A DNA stretch of 64,000 nucleotides from Planctomycetota bacterium. Its GTDB lineage: Bacteria > Planctomycetota > UBA8742 > UBA2392. Positions within the stretch are counted from its first letter, which is position 1, and the number at the start of each line of letters is the position of its first letter. Below the pieces are notes generated by a model that saw only the letters and a program-made list of their open reading frames with translations, was not told where the DNA came from and searched no databases. Position numbers and translations under genes: made by a program. Of the stretch, positions 1 to 7,802 are shown piece after piece. The stretch covers positions 1 through 64,000 of the forward strand of contig JADLAK010000104.1 in the NCBI GenBank assembly GCA_020848275.1, in the 5' to 3' direction.

Positions 1-5
1 GCAGT

Positions 6-99
6 TGTGGGGCGGACATTCTTGTCCGCCCGACCGGCGTAGCCGGTCGAATTGTGGCTCGCAAAGCTCGCCACCGCGGACAGGAATGTCCGCGCCACC
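6..99. repeat. Nested palindrome cluster upstream of the first gene
   Basis: Four hairpins follow one another: GGCGGACA/TGTCCGCC (11-30), CGACCGGC/GCCGGTCG (31-49), GTGGC/GCCAC (54-74) and GCGGACA/TGTCCGC (76-93). The first and last units also form an imperfect outer inverted repeat, roughly 6-30 against 75-99. No open frame here looks like a gene. It resembles a REP- or MITE-like non-autonomous element. A role as terminator for a gene before the window is possible but there is no T-run. Confidence 0.6.
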
Positions 100-147
100 T
101 AAAGACAATTATCTTGGACCGCTTAGACTGCCGCGACGGAGACGGAC

Positions 148-513
148 ATGAGCAAATTCAAAGCGAGGCCCGGCCAGGGTGTCGACGACTTCCTCAAGAG
201 ATTTCCCCGCGACATCGGGCCGGTTGTGCGCAATGCGGCTGCGCTGATCCGCAAGCATGTGAAGGCCGACGAGGCGATCAAGTGGGGTTGGCCGTGCTGG
301 ACCGGCAACAAGATGATCTGCGCGATCATGGCCGCGCGCGACCATGTCAACATGGTGTTTCATTATGGCGCGAAGCTGAACGATCCAAAGAAGCTGCTTG
401 AAGGCACGGGTAAGGGCATGCGCCACATCAAGCTGTACAAGGTTGCCGACGTGAAGAAGCCGGGTATCCCGGATTTGCTCAAGGCCGCCGTCACGCAGGA
501 CGCCAACGCGTGA
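148..513 (+). CDS. DUF1801 (YdhG-like) family protein
   Basis: This 121-residue soluble protein matches the DUF1801/YdhG pattern: an N-terminal helical part (VDDFLKRFP, LIRKHVKADEAIKWGWP) followed by a small beta sheet with an MVFHYGAKL segment and a final KLYKVADVKKPGIPDLLK helix. The family is related to iron-chaperone/frataxin-like folds, but its biochemical role is not settled. The ATG at 148 has a GGAG ribosome-binding site six bases upstream. Its TGA stop overlaps the GTG start of folP (GTGA), so the two are probably translationally coupled. It is the first gene of an overlapping operon running to cmk. Confidence 0.75.
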   Translation: MSKFKARPGQGVDDFLKRFPRDIGPVVRNAAALIRKHVKADEAIKWGWPCWTGNKMICAIMAARDHVNMVFHYGAKLNDPKKLLEGTGKGMRHIKLYKVADVKKPGIPDLLKAAVTQDANA

Positions 514-1358
514 AGACCAACCCCCTCGATCTGCTGCGCATTCCTACGCTAGGCCTGTTTGGTGTGAGCGCGCCGCTTGTCATGGGCATCGTCAACGTCA
601 CACCCGACAGTTTTTCTGACGGCGGCAAACATTCGACGACCGATGCGGCGGTAGCTCACGCGCTGAAGCTGGCTGAGGATGGCGCGGATATTCTCGATGT
701 CGGCGGTGAGAGCACGCGGCCTGGGTCAGTCCCGGTTACGAAGTCGGTTGAGCTTGCACGCGTTATCCCGGTGATCGAAAAATTGCGGGCTCGGGGCGTG
801 AAGACCGCCATCAGCGTTGACACCAGTAAAGCCGAAGTCGCCAAGGCTGCGCTGAGCGCCGGGGCGACCATCGTCAACGACGTCACGGCAGGCGCCGGCG
901 ACCGCGACATGTTTGACGTGTGCGCCCGGCGGCGCGCGACATTGATTCTGATGCACATGAAGGGTTCGCCGCAAAGCATGCAGAAGAACGCCAGCTACGA
1001 CGACGTTGTGGCCGAAGTCGGCGCGCACTTGCACGCGCGCGCCAATGCCGCGATCAAGGCGGGCATCAAACGCGACAAAATCTGGATCGACCCGGGCTTT
1101 GGCTTTGGCAAACGCCCCGAGGACAATCTCCAGCTCGTGCGCAAGCTGCCCGAGCTTGTGCGGCTGGGTTATCCCCTGGTGCTCGGCGTTTCGCGCAAGA
1201 GCACGCTTGGCAAACTGACGGGCAGCGACGTCAACGACCGCGAGCCCGAGAGTCTCGCCGCCGGTTTGATCGGCGCGCTCAAGGGCGCAGCCGTGTTGCG
1301 CGTGCATGAAGTGGGCTGGATGAAGCGCGCACTGACCGTTCTTCGCGCAATGTGGTAA
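510..1358 (+). CDS. folP: Dihydropteroate synthase
   Basis: The product (282 residues) makes dihydropteroate from 6-hydroxymethyl-dihydropterin pyrophosphate and p-aminobenzoate in folate synthesis. The TIM-barrel signature motifs are all present: MGIVNVTPDSFSDGG, DVGGESTRPGS, SVDTSK, NDVTAG, DPGFGFGK and LGVSRKS. The length is normal. The start is GTG at 510, overlapping the stop of the DUF1801 gene. The TAA stop directly abuts an ATG that could start cdaA. folP next to a diadenylate cyclase gene is, to my recollection, a recurring neighbourhood in several phyla. Confidence 0.97.
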   Translation: MKTNPLDLLRIPTLGLFGVSAPLVMGIVNVTPDSFSDGGKHSTTDAAVAHALKLAEDGADILDVGGESTRPGSVPVTKSVELARVIPVIEKLRARGVKTAISVDTSKAEVAKAALSAGATIVNDVTAGAGDRDMFDVCARRRATLILMHMKGSPQSMQKNASYDDVVAEVGAHLHARANAAIKAGIKRDKIWIDPGFGFGKRPEDNLQLVRKLPELVRLGYPLVLGVSRKSTLGKLTGSDVNDREPESLAAGLIGALKGAAVLRVHEVGWMKRALTVLRAMW

Positions 1359-1433
1359 ATGACTTGGCGAGAAACGGTGGTTATCCACGCGCAAGTGTGG
1401 CTAAATACTGGAGTTGCCGCGCGCGGGCTCAAA

Positions 1434-2234
1434 ATGCAAATACCGGAATTCGTCATTTACGCCGTCGAGATCTTCATTATTTATCTCGGCCTCACTGTCG
1501 CGTACAAGTTCGTGCGCGGCAGCACCGGCGACAGCGCGCTGCGCGGCGTGGCGATCCTGTTTGCGCTGTTGCTGATCGTTGTCTACTTGATCTCGCAGTA
1601 CCTCAACCTGTACCGCATCGCCAAGCTGCTCGAGAGCGTCGTCAATTACTTCTTTATCGCGGTCGTGATCGTCTTCCAGCCGGAGCTTCGCCGCGGCCTT
1701 ACGCGCCTTGGCCAGAACCGCGTCTTCAACCGCCTGCTCGCGCCCAAGGAGAACGTTATTCCCAAGATCGTCGCGGGCGTTTTCAGGCTTTCGCGTGCCA
1801 AGACCGGCGCGTTGATCGCCATTGAGCGCGGCGTGGGCCTGCGTAACTACGTCGAGCGCGGCATTGAGCTCGATGCGATGTTCACGCCTGAACTGCTCGA
1901 CACGATTTTTTATCCCGGCAGCGCGCTGCACGACGGCGCGATCATCATCCGAGGCCCGCGCGTGATTGCGGCGGGCTGCCTGTTCCCCCTGACGGAAAAC
2001 CCGGACGTTTCCAAGCGCCTGGGGACGCGCCACCGCGCGGGCATCGGCTTGTCGGAAGAAACGGACGCGCTGGTGCTGATCGTCAGCGAAGAAACCGGCA
2101 AGGTCAGCGTTGCGCAGCGCGGCGAGTTGCAGCAGGACCTTTCACGCGAGCAACTTGAGCGCATGCTGCGCGACAACATGGGCGAAAGCATGGCGGCGTC
2201 CGCCGAAAAAGCCGTTGCCGGGAGCGCAACATGA
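1434..2234 (+). CDS. cdaA: CdaA-type diadenylate cyclase (c-di-AMP synthase)
   Basis: This membrane enzyme condenses two ATP into the second messenger c-di-AMP. The N-terminus has hydrophobic helices (FVIYAVEIFIIYLGLTV, VAILFALLLIVVYLI, FFIAVVIVF). The DAC catalytic domain shows the two active-site motifs HDGAIIIRG and GTRHRAGIGLSE, both intact. The ATG at 1434 gives a typical 266-residue CdaA. An in-frame ATG at 1359, touching the folP stop, would add 25 non-hydrophobic residues and cannot be excluded. The stop overlaps the next gene, a YbbR-domain protein, the usual CdaA partner (CdaR). No glmM follows, unlike the Firmicutes cdaA-cdaR-glmM order. Confidence 0.95.
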   Translation: MQIPEFVIYAVEIFIIYLGLTVAYKFVRGSTGDSALRGVAILFALLLIVVYLISQYLNLYRIAKLLESVVNYFFIAVVIVFQPELRRGLTRLGQNRVFNRLLAPKENVIPKIVAGVFRLSRAKTGALIAIERGVGLRNYVERGIELDAMFTPELLDTIFYPGSALHDGAIIIRGPRVIAAGCLFPLTENPDVSKRLGTRHRAGIGLSEETDALVLIVSEETGKVSVAQRGELQQDLSREQLERMLRDNMGESMAASAEKAVAGSAT

Positions 2235-3493
2235 GCGGCCAGGCCACCACGACTACGACTGTCAGCACGGCGCGCGCCCCCATTGCGTTACGCCGCGAAG
2301 AGCGCAAGAAGTTCCAGTTCCTCGGCAGCGGCATCATGACCCATGTCGTGATCCTCGGCCTGGCCTGCCTGATCTGGTGGATTTCGTTTGGCAACGTCGC
2401 GGTGTCGCGCACGCTGCCCGATGCGGCGGCGCTAATCGTGACGCTGGACCCTGAATTTGAAAAGCAGGACAAAAAATATTCGCTGATGCCCATGCCTGTG
2501 CAGCGCATCAGCCTCAACGCCCGCGGGCCGGCCAAGGAACTGACGCAGTTCGAAAGCGATGTTGTAGGCGGCCGCGCAAACCTTAGCTATTCGCTGACGA
2601 TTACACCGGCTGACGTTGAACGCCTGACGCAGGACAACCTCAACCGCGTGATGATCGAGGTGCCCCTGAGCCGGTTCAAGGCGCAGTTGAAGACGCCCGC
2701 GGAGATTGCGCTTGAACCCGCCAATCCCTCACAAACCGTCTTTATCCCGTTAGAAGAGATACTGAGGCGCGATGCGATCGTGAACCTGCAGGGCGCCGTG
2801 GTGGGGGAAGTGCCGGGCTTTCGCACGACGGTACGCGTGCAGGAAGGCACGGAACTCGAGGTTGTCGCGCCCGCCAGCCGCCTGCGCGAACTTCAGCGCG
2901 ACGAAGGCCGTGTGGTGCTTGAGATCGAACGCCTGGGCGACATAAACCAGCTTGTCGACAACAAGGCCCGCGTCGAAAAGAAGGAACGCGAACAACTGCT
3001 CAAGGACGGAATCGTCGAAACGGCCTATCTCGTGCCGCTTGAGGGCAGCATCCGCGTCCGGCGCAAGGGTACCGACGCCGATACGCAACAGGTGACGCTG
3101 AAATTCAGCTTCGAGGCGCTTAGCGATTATCGCAATGTCAACGTCGAGCTACCGGTCAACGTGATCAACGCGCCGTGGATGACCGACAAGGGCGTGCGTG
3201 TCGCCAACCCGCTCAAGCCGCAAAACGTGCAGATGCGCGTGCTCAATACCCAGGTCGCGGATTTCAACGCCGAGAACGTGCAACTTCGCCTCGATCTTTC
3301 GAAGATCAAACTTGAAGACGTGAAGATGGAGCCAGACCCCGCGCCTGGAAAAAAACGCGGCAAGGTGTTCAACCTCTTCCTGTCGCTCGAGATCAACCGC
3401 GAAAAGTTGACCTTCAGGTTCACCAATCCCGCTGTGACCGCAAAGCAGTATCTGCCCGTGGACGAGGTGCAACTTGAGTGGACCGAGCCGTAA
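2231..3493 (+). CDS. YbbR-like domain protein, CdaR-type regulator of CdaA
   Basis: The 420-residue protein has one transmembrane segment near residues 36-57 (HVVILGLACLIWWISFGN), after a cytoplasmic N-terminus. A long extracytoplasmic part follows that looks like tandem YbbR domains (VNLQGAVVGEVPGF and NVQMRVLNTQV regions). CdaR proteins bind and modulate CdaA at the membrane. The overlapping ATGA junction with cdaA supports that pairing. It ends inside the start region of the next gene with a 20-base overlap. Assignment rests on topology, YbbR-like sequence and position. Confidence 0.85.
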   Translation: MSGQATTTTTVSTARAPIALRREERKKFQFLGSGIMTHVVILGLACLIWWISFGNVAVSRTLPDAAALIVTLDPEFEKQDKKYSLMPMPVQRISLNARGPAKELTQFESDVVGGRANLSYSLTITPADVERLTQDNLNRVMIEVPLSRFKAQLKTPAEIALEPANPSQTVFIPLEEILRRDAIVNLQGAVVGEVPGFRTTVRVQEGTELEVVAPASRLRELQRDEGRVVLEIERLGDINQLVDNKARVEKKEREQLLKDGIVETAYLVPLEGSIRVRRKGTDADTQQVTLKFSFEALSDYRNVNVELPVNVINAPWMTDKGVRVANPLKPQNVQMRVLNTQVADFNAENVQLRLDLSKIKLEDVKMEPDPAPGKKRGKVFNLFLSLEINREKLTFRFTNPAVTAKQYLPVDEVQLEWTEP

Positions 3494-6400
3494 TTTCGCG
3501 GTGCTGTTCATTGCGCTCGCCCTCTCTGCCGGGGGCCTGGCGGCGCAACTGCTGCCCGAAATTGGCGAAGTCGAAATCCAGGGCGCGAATTTGACGCTGC
3601 TCGACGCCAGGGGCGAAAAACGCGGCACCCTCAAGGGCAAACGCGCCAGCCGCACGCGCGAGGGCAAAGTCGAAATCACCGACGCCGAGCTCAAACTCAA
3701 CGAGGGCGACAGCGTCCTGACGCTCACCTTTGCCAAGGCGACATACAAGCCTGGCAGCCGCGAAATCGACCTGCCTTCGGGCCTCAAGGGTGTGCTGCCC
3801 GACGGCGGCGCGCTCGAATTCGCCAAGGGCTCGATGATCCTCGATGACGAACGGCCGATGGCCATTGACGCCGTTACCGAGGGCGCCACGAAATTGCGGC
3901 TGGGCGCCGAGTTTGACAGCGACTTCGAGACCGAGTTGCAGTCCGCGAAGGTTGCGCTGGCCTTTGACAAATCCAAACGCGTCGAGCGCGCGGCGATTTC
4001 CGGTGAGCGCGGGGCGAAGTTCAACCTGCGGCTGTCGCGCGTGCCGGACTGGGTTTCGGGGGCCGGCGCGCCGGGCCGCCTCGCCGCGGAATGCGGCGGG
4101 GCGATGCGGTTCGATTACTCGCAGACCGACTCGAAGTTCGAGCTGTCACTGGACCGCCGTTGCACGGTCACGTTGCAGGCGCGCGAGACGGGCGAACTTA
4201 CGGCCGACAGCATCCACCTGGGCGGCGCTGTCGTCGACAAAGCCGCGACCGTGACCTCGATGCGCGCCACGGGCAACGTCGAGATCGCGTACCCGCAACT
4301 GAGGGCGACCGCCGCGCAGGCCGATTACGCCGAGACGCCCGCGCGCATGCTAAAGCTCAGCGACGACGCGCGCGTGGCGATCACCCGCGAAGGAAACGCC
4401 ATTGAATGCCGGGCGGCTGATTGGCTGCAGTTGCAAACGGTGATGACTGGCGATGTCGCGACGCAGGCCATTGAGCTGCACGGCAACGCGCGCATCCAGG
4501 GCATGCAAATCGTCGGCGGCCTGGCGCGCGAGTGGGTGATCGAGGGCCGGCACTGCCGCATCGCCGGCAAAACAACGGGCGCGCAGGATTTTGACTTTTC
4601 CGGCGAGGGCCAGAACTTCGCGCCGCTGTTGACGCTCTCGATGCCGCCCCGCCGAGTCGTGCTGCGGGGTGCATCGGCGACAGGCAGCGTCGAGGGTGGC
4701 CAGTTGCACGCCGACGTAATGGGCCCCGGCATCACGGCCCTGTGCGAAGGAATTCCGCCGCTTGTGCCCGCGCTGCGCACCTCACTTGCGCTGCGTGACA
4801 CCGCCACGCCCGCGACGGCGGCGCCGGTGCTTCTGGTGCTCGAGGCCAGGGACAAACTGGCCATCGACACCGCGCTTTCAGGCGGCGAGAACGTGCGGCT
4901 GGACGCGCGCGGCGAGGTTGTCATTGACCAGGCGCCGCGTGACCTCAACGGCCGCCTCAGCGCCGCGGCAGAACAATGTGTGCTTGCGGTGCGCGCCGGT
5001 GTGCTGGATGAGTTGACGCTGACAACGCAAACGGGCGCGATGGCGCGGCTTTGCATCGGCTCGGATCTGCTCCAATGCGCGAAGGTGACGCTCGCCGCCA
5101 AGGGCAAAGACTATGCCGCGGATATGGTAGGCCCGGGTCGCCTGGTTTTCCGTGATGCCGCAAGTCTGCGGTATGTGCGGGAGGCGCTTGCCGAGCTGCC
5201 CGCTTCCCAATCGACGCTGCCGCCTGACGCCGGCTGGCTGAATTTCAGCACCGAAGCCAACCTGCGCACCGTTGTTGACGAGCGCGTGGTCGTGGCGCGC
5301 GACGCCGTGCTCAAGCTGGTGCACGGCGGCTTCGTCGCGCCGCGCACGGGCCTCGACGCCTTCAAGGACCTGCCTGAACTCGACGCCGAGGACGTACAGG
5401 TCATCTACGAGGCGCGCGGCGCGGCGATGTATGCGACGATCTTGATGAGGCCGCATGGCCACAGCGGCAGCACGTCGGTTCGGCTGGAGGGTCCGGCGGT
5501 GGTGCGCTCGACGGTCGACGGCCTGTTTGCCGGGGCATCCGACGGCATCAGCATCCAGCGTGTGCACCGCGAAGACCGCGGCTCGGAGCCCTTCGAAGTC
5601 CTGCTGACGCGCGACGCCGTCATTGAGCTCGAGCGCGCCGGCCGCTTCCTGAGCGGCGGCGGGCTCTTTCCTTTCAATGGCCCCTGGAAGACCCGCGCCC
5701 AAAAGCTGATTCGCCTTCGCTTCACTCCGGCGCCGACGAGTCTTGACGTCGTCAACGCGGGGATTGCCGCCGCGCTCAAGACGACCGCGAACGAAGCTGC
5801 GCTGGAGACGGACATTGCGGCGTTGCGCACGGATTTCAGTCGGGCATTGGCCGCGATGACGGCGGACCAACGCAACGCCTTTGCACTGCTGGAAAACAGC
5901 GCGCGCAACGAACTCGCCAACGCGGCGGCCTATTCGCGCGCCGCAAGCGTGCTGCGCAAGCGCAAGGACGATCGCGGCGCGACGCAGGGCCGGGCGCTGG
6001 CTCTGGCGGCGCTACGCGCGGCGCAGGGTTCGCTGGGCCCGCAAGTGGACCTCGAGGCCGAAGGCAACGTGGTCGCGCGTTTCGAGCAAGCGCGGAAGGC
6101 CCTTGCCGAGGCCGCGCGAAAGGACATCACCGATTTGTTCCGGGGCGAGAACAGCGCGCCTGCGCCAAGGGCCTCGCCGCGCAGCCTCGACATGAGGCTC
6201 GAGCGCGTCGAGATGTCGCTCGACGGCGTCGGCAACGTGAAGAATCTGGTCGCGACCGGCCCGATTGTCATGTCGAGCACGAGTTACCGGCTCGAGGGCG
6301 AGCGTTTCTCGCGTGGCGTAAGCGGCGAACTTGTGCTTCACAAGGCGACGATCATCCTGCCGCCCGAGGCGGGCATCGCCATCAAGGGTCTGCAGCGCCT

Positions 6401-6503
6401 GGAGATTCGGCCCGAGGCGCAGCCGCGCATGCGCGCCGTGGGCAAAAAACTCAAGCTTGAAGTCACCGTCGGCGCAAGCGACGATGCCGCCAATGGCAAA
6501 TAA
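3474..6503 (+). CDS. Giant exported LptC/LptA-like (OstA-like) protein
   Basis: This 1009-residue protein begins with a signal peptide or anchor (FAVLFIALALSAGGLAAQ). The first part, about residues 30-200, has the LptC-like alternation IEIQGA, ITDAELKL, AKATYKPGSREIDL. Around residues 240-330 there is an OstA/LptA-like stretch (MRATGNVEIAYPQ, ATAAQADY, LSDDARVAITREG). More beta-strand-like repeats follow, with a helical stretch near 760-890. LptA and LptC form the periplasmic bridge for lipopolysaccharide, but each is normally under 250 residues. The start is a TTG at 3474 inside the YbbR gene; a GTG at 3501 would also leave a signal peptide. Its end overlaps cmk by 11 bases. Function is inferred from weak motif likeness. 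Confidence 0.6.
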   Translation: MSGPSRNFAVLFIALALSAGGLAAQLLPEIGEVEIQGANLTLLDARGEKRGTLKGKRASRTREGKVEITDAELKLNEGDSVLTLTFAKATYKPGSREIDLPSGLKGVLPDGGALEFAKGSMILDDERPMAIDAVTEGATKLRLGAEFDSDFETELQSAKVALAFDKSKRVERAAISGERGAKFNLRLSRVPDWVSGAGAPGRLAAECGGAMRFDYSQTDSKFELSLDRRCTVTLQARETGELTADSIHLGGAVVDKAATVTSMRATGNVEIAYPQLRATAAQADYAETPARMLKLSDDARVAITREGNAIECRAADWLQLQTVMTGDVATQAIELHGNARIQGMQIVGGLAREWVIEGRHCRIAGKTTGAQDFDFSGEGQNFAPLLTLSMPPRRVVLRGASATGSVEGGQLHADVMGPGITALCEGIPPLVPALRTSLALRDTATPATAAPVLLVLEARDKLAIDTALSGGENVRLDARGEVVIDQAPRDLNGRLSAAAEQCVLAVRAGVLDELTLTTQTGAMARLCIGSDLLQCAKVTLAAKGKDYAADMVGPGRLVFRDAASLRYVREALAELPASQSTLPPDAGWLNFSTEANLRTVVDERVVVARDAVLKLVHGGFVAPRTGLDAFKDLPELDAEDVQVIYEARGAAMYATILMRPHGHSGSTSVRLEGPAVVRSTVDGLFAGASDGISIQRVHREDRGSEPFEVLLTRDAVIELERAGRFLSGGGLFPFNGPWKTRAQKLIRLRFTPAPTSLDVVNAGIAAALKTTANEAALETDIAALRTDFSRALAAMTADQRNAFALLENSARNELANAAAYSRAASVLRKRKDDRGATQGRALALAALRAAQGSLGPQVDLEAEGNVVARFEQARKALAEAARKDITDLFRGENSAPAPRASPRSLDMRLERVEMSLDGVGNVKNLVATGPIVMSSTSYRLEGERFSRGVSGELVLHKATIILPPEAGIAIKGLQRLEIRPEAQPRMRAVGKKLKLEVTVGASDDAANGK

Positions 6504-7230
6504 CCTTATCACCATCGATGGCCCCTCGGGCGCCGGCAAAAGCACGATTGCGCGTCTGGCAGCCTTGCGCCTGGGCATGCGCTATCTTGACACGGGTGCG
6601 ATGTACCGCGCGATAACCCTGGCATGCATGCGTGCGGGCGTGAAGCTTGGCGACGGCGAGGCTGTGGCGGCTGTGGCCAAACAGGCGCAGTTGCGCTGCG
6701 AACTTTCGCTCGACCAGCCTATGAAGGTTTTTCTCGGCGCTGAAGACGTGACCGGCAAGATCCGTACGCAGGAAGTCACGCGCAACATCCACTACATCGC
6801 CGATGTGCGTGAAATCCGCGACTTGCTTGTGGCGATGCAGCGCAAGATCGGCGAAAACGAAGAAATCGTCACCGAAGGCCGCGACCAGGGTACGGTTGTT
6901 TTTCCCAACGCCAGCCTGAAGATTTACATGTTCGCGCTGCCGGAGGTGCGGGCCAAGCGCCGCTACAACGAACTTGTCCAGCGCGGCCAGCAGGTGAGCT
7001 ACGAAGAAGTGCTGCAGGACGTCGCCAAACGCGATTACCTCGACATGGACCGCGAGGTGGGGGCGCTTCGCAAGGCGCCCGATGCGCTTGAGATTGATAC
7101 CAGCGAACTTACGCCGGAGCAGACCGCCGAAGAAATCGTCAAGCTCGCCAAGAGCCGGCTGGCCATGCGCACGCGCAAGATCGACAAAAATACCCTCGAC
7201 CGCATGCGCAAAACGTCCGGGTTGTCGTAG
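6493..7230 (+). CDS. cmk: Cytidylate kinase
   Basis: CMP kinase phosphorylates CMP and dCMP with ATP in pyrimidine salvage and recycling. The P-loop GPSGAGKST lies at residues 10-18. It is followed by the typical LGMRYLDTGAMYRA substrate-binding stretch, a degenerate IRTQEVT segment, the GRDQGTVVFPNA motif (usually GRDIGTVVFP) and the RAKRRYNEL lid. At 245 residues the length is close to normal. The ATG at 6493 overlaps the preceding gene; another ATG at 6484 is in frame. It is the last gene of the 148-7230 run. Confidence 0.95.
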   Translation: MANNLITIDGPSGAGKSTIARLAALRLGMRYLDTGAMYRAITLACMRAGVKLGDGEAVAAVAKQAQLRCELSLDQPMKVFLGAEDVTGKIRTQEVTRNIHYIADVREIRDLLVAMQRKIGENEEIVTEGRDQGTVVFPNASLKIYMFALPEVRAKRRYNELVQRGQQVSYEEVLQDVAKRDYLDMDREVGALRKAPDALEIDTSELTPEQTAEEIVKLAKSRLAMRTRKIDKNTLDRMRKTSGLS

Positions 7231-7297
7231 GAGCGGCTTTACACAGCAGTTGCGGCGGCTATCCTGAAGGCCTCCCCGTTTTCCTTGCAGGTTGCTC

Positions 7298-7738
7298 ATG
7301 CGAAGCCTATTTGCGCTTACTGTTCTGGTATTCGTGGCGTTTGCCAGCGGCTGCGCCAGCCAGCACCGCCCCAACACCGTCGGCAGTGTCGAATACGACA
7401 AAATTTCCGAGCGCGCGGGCCGCTCGACACGTTCGGCCGAGGCTTATTACGACCAGCGCACGCCAAAGACCACGGCGCGGCTTAACAGCGAGCCGCCGGG
7501 CGCGCTTGTCGAATGGCAGAACAGCCAGGGCATCTGGGTGACCATCGGCAACACGCCCACGCGCGAAGTGGTCATCGAAGGCACCGGACGCCCCGAACTT
7601 TTCCGCATTTCCGCGCCCGGTTTTATGACCCGCACGCAGTGGATTGCGGCGACAGGGCCGCAGGACAAAGTTGAAGTGACAGTGCTGCTGGATCGCGAAC
7701 TGCCCTCGGGCTATTACGTGCGCGATGACGGCCGCTAG
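7298..7738 (+). CDS. PEGA-domain lipoprotein
   Basis: The 146-residue protein starts with a lipoprotein signal peptide ending in the lipobox FASGC (Cys19). The C-terminal half reads like a PEGA domain: SEPPGALVEW, IGNTPTREVVIEG, FRISAPGFM, then a valine-rich last strand. PEGA domains are small beta-sandwiches common in surface-anchored proteins; the partner is unknown. The ATG at 7298 has an AGG ribosome-binding site six bases upstream; a TTG at 7292 is a less likely start. A strong terminator follows, so it is probably expressed apart from the M16 peptidase gene. Confidence 0.75.
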   Translation: MRSLFALTVLVFVAFASGCASQHRPNTVGSVEYDKISERAGRSTRSAEAYYDQRTPKTTARLNSEPPGALVEWQNSQGIWVTIGNTPTREVVIEGTGRPELFRISAPGFMTRTQWIAATGPQDKVEVTVLLDRELPSGYYVRDDGR

Positions 7739-7763
7739 GACGTAGTACTAATGGACAGTTGCG

Positions 7764-7790
7764 GGGGCGACAGTGATGTCGCCCCTTTTT
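7764..7790 (+). terminator. Rho-independent terminator after the PEGA lipoprotein
   Basis: A perfect 9-bp stem, GGGGCGACA (7764-7772) and TGTCGCCCC (7777-7785), closes a GTGA loop and runs straight into TTTTT (7786-7790). It separates the lipoprotein gene from the M16 peptidase gene. Confidence 0.85.
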
Positions 7791-7792
7791 AC

Positions 7793-7797
7793 AGGAG
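7793..7797 (+). promoter_or_regulatory. Ribosome-binding site that decides the M16 peptidase start
   Basis: AGGAG lies five bases before the ATG at 7803. This favours 7803 over the in-frame ATG at 7773, which falls inside the terminator hairpin. Confidence 0.75.
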
Positions 7798-7802
7798 CAC
7801 TC

